Source: Eleginops maclovinus (taxonomy: Eukaryota; Chordata; Actinopteri; Perciformes; Eleginopidae). From it: DNA of 64,000 nt. Under the pieces are notes generated by a model. That model searched no databases and was not told the DNA's origin. It saw only the letters and a list, made by a program, of their open reading frames with translations. Below are positions 23,879-36,500 of this stretch, piece after piece; the stretch's first letter is position 1; each line of letters opens with the position of its first letter. Position numbers and translations under genes: made by a program. Where the stretch lies: NCBI RefSeq assembly GCF_036324505.1, contig NC_086356.1, positions 18,328,028 through 18,392,027 of the forward strand, read 5' to 3'.

Positions 23879-26800
23879 ATGATTCCCAAGAAGCAACACG
23901 CATTGTTGCTGTGGATGCTAGTTTGCTCCGGTAGCACGACGGAGGCGATCGAGCCCATCAGTACCAGCATAGCGGTGGGCATGGCCGCGGCTCTGACCGG
24001 GTTTTTAGCTAGCTACCAGAATATTTTCTACTACTTCCACGAGTGCTGTCGACCCGAGTGGATTTCTTTCAACAAAACAGGTAACAAACAGGCATTCAGC
24101 TAACACATTAGCAACCCTTTTTGTGAGGTCTTACCCTGCAGTTGTTAGCAAACTAAACTGTAATATAGATAGATATTTATCTGGGGATATTATTTTGTTA
24201 CAGCACGAGTGTTGTCAAGCATTACACAAGTTAATAATATTTAAAGATACAATAAGATACACGTAGGATAAAACAAAAAATATAATCAGCGGCAAGTATA
24301 TATAAATTAACATTATTATATACAATTTTACATAATGTCAGCAAATAGTTTGACGTTTGTCGAATCTATCATATCATAAGTTAGCTAAATAACTAGCTAA
24401 TTTGCACAAACGTATATTTGGCCAACTGTCATACCATTTCTATTTATTTAACATCCTTTTTAAACTTCTCAAACATTTCTTATGCGTTTTTAACTGAGCT
24501 TGTGTTTGTCGCATGACTATGACGTTTGAGGAAGTCCCCCGTTGTAAGAAGCTACCTTTAGATTGTTAGCCTAGCCTGCTGGTGTAGATCGGTTTGCGCC
24601 ATGCTATTATGGTTATTTTAACCCACAACAAACACTGATGTCAGGGAATAAGCGGGTTCCACGATGAAAGCGACACACTTATATTTGTTGTTGCACGTTT
24701 TTTTGTCGACCAGTGTTCTGGTGAACACATTTGAGCCGTTCACAACAGCGGTGGTTTTGGGTATCGGTGCTACTCTGGGGCGGACTATCTACAATTATTT
24801 ACATGAAAGTTGCGAGCCTAAATGGATAGCTCTAAATGCAACAGGTGAGCATGCAAATGTGTATATATAATATATTATAACTATCCGAAGGAACAACCTT
24901 TTGTAAAGTTGACTATTACCATTAACGTGTAGCCTAGATGATAATGAAAGGGAGCTTTTGTATCCTCCAAACCTAGCCTATATGGGAAGGTAAAATATTC
25001 CCAAATCTAATACTAAAAATAAACAATGTTTGTTTGGAAGACTTCAAACGCCATTTAGGTTCAGGATTTCATTCAGTTGCTGGGTTTTATTGCGGAGGTG
25101 GATCACGTGATCTGAATCAAATGCCCTCTAGGCAAGGTGGTGAACCTTACTCAAACAGTGCACTTAAAAGTGGTGGACATTTTCGAGATAGTTAAAATGC
25201 ATATTGTAGAATTCCCCTCCGTGACATATTGGAGTAGAACAAAATGGAAATATTCAAGTGAATTACTAATACTGTCATAGTAGTAGTAGTGGTAGTACAG
25301 TATTTGAGTAAATGTACAGCAGCTTTGTGGGCACAGTACTGTTTCTTGATAACCACCCCTTATAACATTGTTGTTGTTTATTCATCATGTTTCAGCATGT
25401 TATGTATTTTGTTCATAGCTCAAGTTCTGATTTCAATTACAATTAAACCCCATGAAAATTTCAGTCTTTTTTCAAGTCACTAATTGTCATGATCCTTTCT
25501 AGGTCTCCGGGTTGACCTGGACAGAAAACTGTTCGGACAGCACATTGCATCACGCATCATCCTAAAAGCAGTGACTGGATTCATGACCAACGACAACCCG
25601 AAGAAGCCCTTGGTGCTCTCATTGCACGGATGGACCGGCACAGGGAAGAACTTTGTGAGTCAGCTGATTGCTGACAATGTTTACAAAGAGGGAATGGAGA
25701 GCAGCTTTGTTCATATCTTCACGTCTGAACTCCACTTCCCTCATTCGAGTCAATTGGAAACCTACAAGGTATGAGGAAGAACCCAGATCAGATAGAAACC
25801 CAGTGACATTGTTATGTCTGGTCTTTGATATAAACATGCTTAATTTTCTCTTCAGTCTCAGCTACAGCAGTGGATAAAAGGCAATGTCACCAACTGTGCA
25901 CACTCCATGTTCATCTTCGATGAGATGGACAAGATGCATCCCGGCCTGATTGACAGCATAAAGCCGTATCTGGACTACTACGACAAGTTGGATGGAGTTT
26001 CTTATCGGAAAGCCATCTTCATCTTCCTCAGGTGAGAAGCTAAAAGTATTACCTTATTCTGACCTGTCAAACTATTTCATTTGAAACCTAAATCACACAT
26101 TGATCAGTGGTTTGTAGTTGTGCAGAAAAACCAGAGCTCCTAAACTAAGGGTTTTGTGCTGTTTGTCAGTTGACCAGCAAAATGTGAAGGAATTTAGTAG
26201 TATAAAATAAAATCCAGCAGAATCTTGACATAATGTGGTATTATATACTCTGGTAAACAATGTTTTATGGATGATTTCCACATGTTCTTTGGACTACAAT
26301 TAATAAACCTTTGTTTGTATTCAATAGAGAATGTATTGCATCAGTTGGCGTGTCGGGCTAGATGCTATCATTCATCAGCGTCATTTACATCATGAAAAAT
26401 CAACAAACCACTGACACTTTGTTAGCAGTGATTTAAATCTAGATTCACTGAAGAGAACACTAATTTAAAACACATTTTGCTGCTCTTAAAGGAAATTCTA
26501 ACGTTTTTCCTGTTGTTGATCTTTCTCTTAGTAATGCTGGAGGGGAGAGCATCACAAAGACGGCTTTAGACTTCTGGAAAGCAGGACGAGATCGAGAAGA
26601 GATCGAGCTGAAAGATCTGGAAACATTGCTCTCTGTAGCGGTGTTCAACAACAAGCAAAGTAAGTAAAAAACGTATAAAATGCTTGTCATTGTTTTTGGT
26701 CTAACATTACACAAGAATCATGGATAACAAATTAATCAGCCCAACACTGCATGAACTGTTAGAGCATCATTACCGTTCAGGAACTAGGTTTGGTGAAAAA

Positions 26801-27091
26801 CATAGATTCTTGTACTTCTCTTACTATCTCTCATCTCCTCTTCTAGGTGGCCTGTGGCATACAAGTTTGATTGACAAGAACCTGGTGGACTTTTTCGTCC
26901 CGTTTCTTCCTCTGGAGTACAGACACGTGGTCCAGTGTGCCATGGCCGAGATGATAGCCAGAGATCGTCGGCCAGACCGGAGCGTGGCTGACCAGGTGGC
27001 CAGAGACGTGGTCTACTTCCCAAAAACAGAGAGAGTTTTCGCTGTAAAAGGCTGTAAGACGATAGAAAGCAAGTTGGACTACTACATATGA
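23879..27091 (+). CDS. tor1: Torsin-1-type AAA+ ATPase (exon 1a form, 338 aa)
   Basis: Exons are 23879-24080, 25503-25768, 25856-26031, 26532-26659 and 26847-27091, all GT-AG and in phase (1017 nt). Torsins are AAA+ ATPases of the ER and nuclear-envelope lumen, activated by LAP1/LULL1-type cofactors. Exon 1a encodes a signal peptide (hydrophobic core [11 protein letters not shown]) and a hydrophobic membrane-associating segment. Walker A is GWTGTGKN (110-117), Walker B IFDEMDKM (D178-E179), sensor 1 Asn216, and the torsin-specific GCKT is at 326-329 (Cys327). Sequons include NVT at 166. At the position of the paired glutamates of human torsin-1A that are affected in DYT1 dystonia, this protein reads Arg-Asp (310-311). 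Human torsin-1A is 332 aa. Whether it is the tor1a or tor1b orthologue cannot be decided here. Confidence 0.93.
24664..24844 (+). CDS. tor1: Alternative torsin first coding exon (1b)
   Basis: A second start exon in the intron after exon 1a. It encodes 60 codons plus one base, ends with a good donor (ACAG/GTGAGC) and has the same phase 1 as exon 1a. Joined to 25503 it gives an uninterrupted 331-aa torsin (996 nt). It has its own signal peptide ([15 protein letters not shown]) and a diverged hydrophobic segment. It aligns with exon 1a over EPxxTxxxx[18 protein letters not shown] versus [17 protein letters not shown]. Both keep an N-x-T sequon just before the exon 2 junction. Likely an alternative promoter exon. 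It could instead be the surviving first exon of a tandem gene duplicate. Confidence 0.85.
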
Positions 27092-28310
27092 GGTCAGCAT
27101 CTCCTAGACGCTGTGTTCGATCACTATGTGCACTTTTTAAAAAGACAAAACTCTCAGCCAAAGGACTACAAAGAGGAAGTCAGGCTGGCGGAGGAGCTTT
27201 CCCTGTCTGTCCTTGTGGTCATGTTGAGGATTTCAGCAGGCCTTCTCAAATTTTGCATATCACTTACACTGAATGCTGAGGTCTACGAAGGAGATCCGTG
27301 CCAGTCCGATGACAGAATAATAAGACTGAAAAGCTATCCCTTGTAAGTGATTAAGGAGCTTGATCTCCTCTTTATGTCTCACCACAGAGAGTTAAAGGTG
27401 CTGTCGTTTTCCTGAGAGCTTCTTAATGACTACAGGGTCCCTTCTTGAATCTTTCCTCTGTCCGTACAACTATGGCATGTCACTGTTGTGCATTTGCTTT
27501 TTTTTTTACATGTACTCAATATAGGGATTGTTGGAAACACCTGCCTTAATTCTTTTCAATTTAATTTTGTTTTATTATAGCTCTTTTAAGTTATTTTACA
27601 CACGTCCACTGTAGTAGATTGTCAACAGTCCTATCTGCCATTGGTCACTATTCAAAAAAAGAAATGCATAAAGCAGAAAACCTCGTATATTTATCAAATG
27701 TAATCTAACATGATTTCTGTGAGGCACAGCCCTTTTTAATATCTAATTTAGTTAATGCGATTCGTATGAGTTGTACACACAGTAATTGATATGGATGTGT
27801 CCATGGTTAAATGTTACCAGATTTTATTTACACCCTCACTGGACTGCATTTGGACACTTTATGAACTCAGGATAGCAACACACATTTTAACAACGTTGGA
27901 TTTTATTTTATTCTTAAAAATGGTTACTGTTTAGATTCCACATATTTCAAATGATATTGTATATCAAAGTTGATTATTTAATTAATTTGATTTCAAATTC
28001 AACTCAAAGGTTTATTGTTTGTAATATAATTGATAGTTCTTTAAAAAAAAGTCACACATTGTGGTTAAAAGGAAATGTTAAAGTGGTTTCTCAAAATATC
28101 ACCGTTTGCTGTCAGGATTTGGAACAACAAAAATAAAATGAAGTGTTTTCTATGTAATTGCTCAGAATTAAATGCAGGTGAAGGATTTTTTAATGGACTG
28201 TGAAAAGAACATTGTTTGTTTTTGTAGATGGATAGCCAACACTTGTGAGTTTCTCTACTGTAAAACTGGACGAACAAATCACAAATAAAACATGTTATGT
28301 TCATGTGTCA
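27092..28310 (+). other. tor1: Torsin 3' untranslated region
   Basis: No coding exon after the TGA. An AATAAA polyadenylation signal at 28284-28289 is the best candidate 3' end. An earlier one occurs near 28132. The AT-rich composition is typical of a 3' UTR. Confidence 0.55.
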
Positions 28311-29931
28311 ATGTTTGTCATGCATGTGGAAACAATCAATAGAATAAACTCTCTGTTGGGTTTTTTCTGAGTAAAGGTACCACAAACACCAGGGTAGAGC
28401 TGTTCATTCTGACATGTTTCCTTTCTAATATGACATTTGAAGTTGTATGCAAGTTAAGTAGAAAACTATGGAATATATTTGAGTGTTTACTGTGATTCTG
28501 AAAGAAGCCAAACAAGTTGTTAGTACAGACAAGCACAAATAATCAGTGTTATGTTCATGTGATTCTTTTTGTGACTAATACAAAGTACCACACTTTATTA
28601 ATCATTCATTTCTCTTCCCTTTTAATGCATATCCTTTAGATTTGACTCTCTTCATTAAATGTGATAGAGGAATAGTACTATCAGCTGAGTGAATGGATCG
28701 CTGTTATCACCAACTTCCATGGCTGAAAAAGGAGTTATGTAACAATCAAATAGCCTGCCGTGCAAGGTACAACTCTGGACCCAAGGCGAAGATAACATTT
28801 AAAGTAACAGTTGTAACATTGTGTGGTAGCTGACGGTAGACGTCATGCTGCAGTAAAAGCACGGCGCTGTTTGCAGTCAAATTAACTTACGGGTACGTCT
28901 TTACACAATATATAGTCATTTAAAGCCTCGTAATATACAACATAACCTCGATAATAATGTCAGTGTTGGAAAAAGATACTTTGCAAAATACCAATACTTC
29001 AGCAAAGACACCCTTGGGAAAAATGTAGTTTGATACTAAACTCCAGCTACTTACAAAAAGGAGGTTAAATACTTAGTAAAACATGATTACACTTACAGTT
29101 TATGTGTTACAAAAATATAACAATATCATGTTAAACAAATCTTTAGTCTTTTTTTGATCCTCTAGGTGTATCCTGCTGCTCCCTGCCTCCTCTTCCTCAT
29201 ACAGCATAGTACACACATTGAGACAGGAAGTAAGAGGAAGAAGACTGTGGGGGAAACAAGTGCAGTTTCACTTTCCTCCTGAGCTTTCTAGAAAACTTTC
29301 CAGTAAATGTGTTAGAATATTTTTAAAGACATGCTGATACATTTTACACTCACCACCTTGTTTGTGGTCTGCTCCTGTGAAGCAGAGTTCATTATATTCT
29401 AGGAATGTTACCAATGTGTTTAAGCAGATTAGGTGACTTCAGTTATGGCTAGAAAATATTAGACTGTAGGCATGAGACACACAATGTTTACTGAAGTCAA
29501 TACTTATTCATATTCTATGCACTTGACTTTCAGGAGCATACTGTCCAGGTATTATTGAGTAAAATAACCATCAACTAGTCTACTACTTTTAAAAACAAGA
29601 TGAAGTGATACATTTTGGACAGACATGGAAACTTGGTAATTAATTGTTTTTATCTAAATAGCAAACTATTCAGTTATATAATTTAATTGTGAAGCATTTC
29701 AAATAATATTTCAAGCACTTTATTCAAAACGGCAAGAACTTCTGAAATCCTGAAAGCAAATAAGTTACCTCTTTACTATAAGCCCGGATTTTCGAAGCCT
29801 TCTTTATTAAACAGATCCTCACTTTAGGGAGTGTGTCAATGTTTGCAGGGGGAAACAGCTTGCTTAACAATATGCTTAATATATGGGATATTGAACAAGA
29901 AAGCAAAGAGAAGAATGATGATCACATAACG
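28311..29931. other. Intergenic, between torsin and nsa2
   Basis: No exon recognised. A truncated MITE-like piece starting CAGTGTTGGAAAAAG lies at about 28961-29080, related in layout to other hAT-type MITEs, but no right end is visible. Confidence 0.45.
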
Positions 29932-29937
29932 TTTATT
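29932..29937 (-). terminator. nsa2: nsa2 polyadenylation signal
   Basis: AATAAA on the minus strand about 200 bases downstream of the nsa2 stop codon. It is the nearest canonical signal and the likely 3' end of the transcript. Confidence 0.6.
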
Positions 29938-30135
29938 TCTGTCACATTTAACACAGTATCAACCCATTTTCTTCTTCTGTTACAAAAATTGTTGTGTTGC
30001 CAGGCGCAGCATCAGTGATCTTCCCGTCAGTCCCGTGATGTGAACCCAAAGCTTGTTGCCTCTGTGTGTTTGTTGTTATCAACACTCGTGTAAATTCAGA
30101 GTTACCAGGCATAGTTTGTATAAAGGTCAAGAGTC

Positions 30136-32290
30136 TTATACTAGCAGGACTGCATTAATGCAGCCGTCGTTCTCTGGGTTATTCGTCACCTGGGCATATT
30201 TACCTGGGAAGTAAAAGAAAAAAACAGGTTAGAGCATTATCACATTTTTTATTCACAGAGTTTTTAAAATTATTATTTATAAGAAGTGCAGAAATACATG
30301 AAGCACACCAAGGGATTTACAGGTTCACAAAGAGGAGCACTCACCCCAGATAACCTTTCCTCCTTGCGTAACCAAGCCCAGCTCGCTGACATTGACCTCC
30401 ACGACTGTTCCTTTTGTGATGACTCCCAGAGAGGTGTAGAGGGGGGAGGAGGGGTTCTTTTTCACTCCGAGGATGGGGAGGCAGAAGGTGGCCTTCAGCT
30501 CTGGATGTGTGACATGAGCTTTCTTAAAACGCAAACCCTAAAGTAGATGAAAGAGAAGGATGTCATTTAGGAGTTAGGAGAAGGCACGTAATTAAAAACA
30601 GAAATTCTAAATGAAGCCTGAACACATGTAAGGAAAGAGTTGTGTGGGTTAGTTAAAGTAACAAGCGATGCAACAATTCATATGAGACTGCGATCTTACC
30701 ATGGGTCTGATGAAACGCTCATATTTGGGAGGTTTACGGGTGAAGCCGTCGCCGACAAAGCAAACTTTGGTGACCATTCTCTTCCAGGCTTTCTTTTGTC
30801 TCTTTCCAGTTTTGATGACTTTCAGCACTTCTGTCTCTCCCTGGGCACGCACCTTTGGCAGGGGGACCTCCCATTTGCCCTGCAGAAAATACACAAGATA
30901 TTTTTGATTAGAAACCAATTACAACATCTCCCATTGTTACCACACTCTGATAAAGACACTGCCAACAAGCAGATTTCATGTGGTACTTACAGCCTTCTCT
31001 TTCCTCTTCTGTTTGATCATGTTGGAGAGGACCTTGGCACGGGACTGACCCTCTCTGTCCAGCAGGTATGCCGGCACTGCTCCCTCTGGGGTCTTATCAT
31101 CGTTCTTCTGCTTTGTTTTTCTCTGTTCATGCATTTTGAGGCTGCAAAAACACAAGTTAAAATTGTTTAGCTGATTACTTGGCATATTTTTCACGTTTTT
31201 TAAGACAGCCAGCATTTAGAAAAACTATACTCACGTCTTCTTCATCTGGATCTTCTCTGAATGTCTCTGTTTGTGGTACAGTTTGGCCTTCAGTCCAATC
31301 AGCTTCCTGGCTTTGTGGGACCTCTCATGGGCCTCACGGCTCTCCTTCTTCCTTTTCTTTTCATGGTGGTCCAAGCGGTAGCCATGCCGCTTGCGATGTA
31401 ACTCAATGTGCTCGTTCTGGGGCTAAGAAAATGTAGAAGAAACATACAATTTAGTTTGACTTAATTATTAAGAAAGATAAATGCACAGGCTTGGAGCAGA
31501 AGTAAAAAACATCACTCCAGCAATGTTTCTCACATGATGCACTGCATTCATTTGAATGGGCTTTCAATATTCTATGTTGCACTTTTCCATAAAGTAATAA
31601 TGTATTTATAGCGAACTAAGAATATCAAGTTTAAATGCATTCCCCGTCATTTTCTCTGGCTCCAGCTTTTTTAAGTGTAAGCAATTCATGCTTTTCACTA
31701 TATATATCATTGCAACTTGATTACATTTGGGTTTTTGGAATCTGGTGGTAAAATGATCCATTTGAAGACGTCATTTTGGGCTCTAAGGAATCATATATTT
31801 GGCAGACTGATATAATGAAAAAATGTTAGTTGCAGCCCTTTCCATGTTTATTCGTGTTAATACACAAATGCCAACCCATCTTAAAGAAACAATTCAGCTA
31901 GACTCCCACTTTAAACTAAAACACGTTCATTTAAATTACAAAACGACCTATTATTCTATGTAAATTAAGTCTACACTTGATAAGACGTTATGGCTTTTAC
32001 ACAAAGTTTAAACTTGAAGACATTAACACCACACCTACAACTAAAGATCCCACCATAAGGAACTTTCACAAAGTTTAAAGTTACATGCTCATACACTATT
32101 AAGTTCAACTGCATCTTTGTCGGTGGAGGGCTCTTAATTGTAAAATTAACAATATAAACAACACCAGAGCAGAGCAGCACGTCACCCAGCCACATGTGAA
32201 CTAATGCTAATCGCTAGCACGCCATGCTAACCAGTTAAAATGACTGATACAAGTGATATAATGCAATTAAAAGTTGTTTCTTCCTACCAT
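30136..32290 (-). CDS. nsa2: NSA2 ribosome biogenesis factor (260 aa)
   Basis: Exons on minus are 32288-32290, 31235-31422, 30991-31141, 30700-30879, 30345-30537 and 30136-30203 (783 nt, all GT-AG). Nsa2 joins pre-60S particles in the nucleolus and is needed for 27S rRNA processing. The product starts [15 protein letters not shown], has a very basic N-terminal half ([20 protein letters not shown]), then [16 protein letters not shown], and an S8e-like C-terminal beta domain with [18 protein letters not shown], ending GCINAVLLV. The length equals that of human NSA2. The first coding exon holds only the ATG. The gene is head-to-head with gfm2, a linkage also present in mammals. Confidence 0.97.
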
Positions 32291-32941
32291 TTTGTGTTGG
32301 TGGTGTTAAGTATTGCAGTGAAAACGTCGCAGGTGGTAACAGTCGGTAAGACGCGAGTATTTTGTGTTTTCGCTTGAGGCTGGGGTCGTTTCGATGTTGT
32401 TTTCCCCGTAGCCGATACTTAGAGGAAGTACGTCATCCGTAGGCAACGGTTTGTCCGCTCGTCTAAAATGAATGTTTTCTACATCTGTTCCACTTAACCA
32501 TGTTAAAGACGATACATACAAATGTAATTTGTTGAACAACATGTAAGCATTTCATATATCTGTTATTATTTATAAAAGATACAATGTCAGTTAACACCGT
32601 GTACTGCGTTATACTTTTGAAATAAAGGTAGAAATATAGTTACGGAACCAGCAGTAACCCGAACTAATGTCGTTTGTTTCTAGGGATGTATTTTGAAGCC
32701 GTACTGTATGAAAGTGTGACATTTGACAGCAGATTATGTTTTTTTCTAGGACAATTTAATGCTTTGAAGTAGGACACATTTTTGTATTAATGTACTGGTT
32801 TTAGCCCTACGTCTCGGCCTGTTTTTACTGTTATGGTAGTGATTGTCACTCCACTATGGTACTTCCAAAAATAACGCCAATTATGTCAAAAAACCTTGGG
32901 AGATAAAAGTAGACGTTAAAGCCTGTGGGACAATTAGCAGG
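32291..32941. promoter_or_regulatory. Divergent nsa2/gfm2 promoter region
   Basis: 651 bp separate the two start codons. An ETS-like GGAAGT (32424-32429) overlaps an ATF/CRE-like TACGTCAT (32429-32436), followed by GGCAACGG, all in the segment nearest nsa2. ETS/CRE combinations are common in bidirectional housekeeping promoters. No TATA box is evident at a fixed distance from either gene. Transcription start sites are not visible from sequence. Confidence 0.6.
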
Positions 32942-33534
32942 ATGATTTGGGTAAGATATAATGTGTCAAACTAAGGGCTTTCTGTAATACATAGTCCTAC
33001 TGTCATGATGATCTTCATGCTTACGGGCTTATTTTAATTCACAGGGAAAGTATTTATTAACTGTTGGGCTCCGGTGCTGCAGGTGTAGAGTGAGCTGTCA
33101 TATAAGACACTACCGCATTCTTCCAGGTAAGTTTAACAAATACATTATATTAACATAAACTATTAGGATCAGTATTGCCTTCAAGACATCACCTTTTATT
33201 ATCAGCAAAATGTAGGTAGAAATATTCAGTATGCAGACAAGTTAGTGATGTTTATACAGGTTTTTGAGTCCCATTACTCTTGCTGTTAATGTGTATGATG
33301 AGTTTTAGTTATCTCTTTTATAGGTGTTTTCTGTTAAGCAATGCATCATTTTCGCAATAGAATAACACAGCCTTCATTTGCATAGTTAAAGTCATTTTTG
33401 GCATTGCCATTTGGAATTTCACATCAGTATTCACATGTATACATAGCTTTGCTGATTCATTCCTTCATGTGTATGTTTATTAATTTAATACTGTTTAAGT
33501 TTGTACAGTATCAGAATTCTCTTGTTTCATTTCA

Positions 33535-33584
<50 letters not shown>

Positions 33585-36500
33585 GTTTGTATTATTGTTT
33601 TACACGTTCAAAATAAATCAAATCAAAAACTCCCATCCTTATAATTGTACGTTATGTTCACCCTCATAGATGACGTCAAATCGCTGCGGGCTGTGGCCAA
33701 CCCTGATGTATCCAAGTATGTTATTTAATTCTGCTTGAAGACTTTAAATGCTCTTTAGACTCAGCTCTGTTTGGGTTTTGTGTTAACTTGTGCATCCATA
33801 TCTGCAGAATCCGAAACATCGGCATTATGGCTCACATTGACGCAGGAAAAACCACAACCACAGAGAGGATGTTGTATTACTCTGGTTATACGAGAGCGCT
33901 AGGAGGTGAGTAGGATGGTTACAAAAGTTTGGACTTTCTTACCTGATAGTTTCCATCTTTTTTTCAAATGTGTGCTGCTTGTTTTTCCAGATGTGGATGA
34001 CGGGGATACAGTCACGGATTTCATGGCTCAGGAAAGGGAGCGTGGCATCACCATTCAGTCAGCAGCCGTCACATTTGATTGGAAAACTCATCGAATAAAC
34101 CTCATAGATACCCCAGGTATGATGTGAGAATAAAACCAATGGAAATATGAAAGGCTGCCGCTCGAATACAATTGTGTGTGTGATTACAGGACATGTAGAC
34201 TTCACTCTCGAGGTAGAGCGGGCGCTTCGTGTTCTTGATGGAGCGGTCGCAGTGTTTGACGCTTCTGCCGGTGTTGAGGTGAGCCCTCTGCTTATTTCTT
34301 TTTTCCTTCAAAACATTTTTTCTTTATAATTTGGTGAAATCTGAACTAAAACTGCAACGATTGGTCAACTAGTTGGAAAGTATTTTGATATGAATTGTTA
34401 TTTTTTTAATAAAATGGCATGAAATGCTGTGTCAGCCTCTTAAATATGATACAAAAGTAAATATCTTTTGACTGGCAAGACATTTAAAGACATCATCTTT
34501 GAGAAATTAGGATGGACATTTTCACCGTGTTTTGGCTTTTTCTTTGACCTAACAACTAATCAATTAAATAATTAAATAGGCAGATTCATCAATGATAAAA
34601 CCAATCCTTCTGATTAGCCCTGCTCTGAACACATTTTCTTCTGTTGCTTTATAAACAGGCTCAGACTCTGACCGTGTGGAGACAGGCGGAGAAGCACCAC
34701 GTCCCCTGTGTTTGTTTCCTGAATAAGATGGATAAGCCCGCAGCAAGGTGAGTGACTAAACAGTCCTGACATCGACAATTTCTTTTTGGTGTTTTTACAA
34801 CAATTTCAGTTGAAATGTTCTTTTATTTCTTAGCTTAAGTTTCTCCATAGAAAGCATAAAAAAGAAACTGAAAGCCAATCCAGTCCTCCTGCAGGTAAGA
34901 CTTTATTTGAAAAACCTCATAAAATGATTTTTTACTCCATTTGAAGAATCATATTTATCATGGATATGAATTATAATGATTGATGTCTTGGTGTGTACAA
35001 CACTTTCATGTAGCAGATGATGAAGTTGGAGCTACTTTTGCAACTTTATATACACATAATATCATAATCAATTGTTTTGCAATTAGAACTAAAGTATCAT
35101 AAAATGTTAATAATAAGTACTTCCTGCTGAACAGATTCCTGTCGGCAGTGGCAAAGACTTCTCCGGTGTGGTGGACTTGTTGACCAATCAGAAATTGATA
35201 TGGAGGCCCAGATCGATGAGAGAGGAGGATGATGGTCGAATCTTTGAAAGCAAACCTCTGGACGAGTCCGAGGAGCCGGAACTCCTCGAGCAGGTCAACG
35301 AGGCCCGGACAGCTTTAATTGAGCAGGTATGCATCATTACATTTAGAACAGGGGGGGCCAAACCGTTTTTATTGAGTGCCAAATTTAAAAACATATAGAG
35401 TCACAGTCCACACAATAATAAAAGCATAGATTTTAACATGTTAACCTGCAAGAAAATCTGTGTTTCTAAACCAGTAAGAAAAAGAAATCTATTAAACTTA
35501 CTACCTAACAACATTACACAGTTTATCGTTTGACATTTCAGTATTTTATTGGTGGGACCGCATATTACCAAGGGTACTTCTGTGCCTGCTGCTCTTAAAT
35601 TTAATGTAAATCAAATCAATACTTATCAATTTAAATTAAATGCATGTCTTAAAATGTCCTATGTTTATGGCCTACATTTGAGTAGTAAATCTGGATATCT
35701 AATATTAATATTTTATATTTGTATTGTTTATTGGGACCCCAGGTTAAAAGAGAGATAATTTAACTGGATTTACTCAGCTTTACGTTTATAAACTCCGATA
35801 TATAATTTATTGGAAACAACCCAAAAGTCATATTTTTAAAAGCTCACCAGAGTTGGTCTGATCTAGATTTACAACAATCTTCACAATTTTAAATGCTGTA
35901 AATCTCCAAATGTCTCAATCACAGGTTGCTGATCTGGACGATGAGTTTGCTGATTTGCTGCTGACTGATTTTGGTGAAAACTTTGATGAAGTTCCCTCAA
36001 TTAAAGTAAGTGTTGTATTTTACCAACATCAGCCTTTTAAGTAACACTGTCACTTGCAGAGGTGGGAGAAGTACTCTGATCTTGTACTTGAGTAAAAGTA
36101 CCAGAATGTAGGAATACTCCTACAATTAGAAGTCCTGTATTCTAAGTAGAAAGTACTCTCATCTAAATGTACTTAAAGTAGCGACAGTAAAAGTAGTCAT
36201 TGTGTGATTGGTCCATTTCAGAATAATATCTGTGATATGTTTTATAATTATTGATCATTAAAGTGTTCTCAGAGCTGGTAAAGGTGCAGCTAGTTTGAAT
36301 GGCTTTGTATACTGCAGGGTAGCTGCTGAATTTACTCCAGGTGAACTAAAGTCTGATTTAAGGGCTGATTATATTTACCATCATTAATCCAGATCTGTAA
36401 AGTAACTAAAGGGATTAAATAAATGTAGTGGAGAAAAAGTACACCATTTACCTCTGAACTGTAGTGGGGTAGAAGTACAAAGTAGCAGCAAATTACCTCA

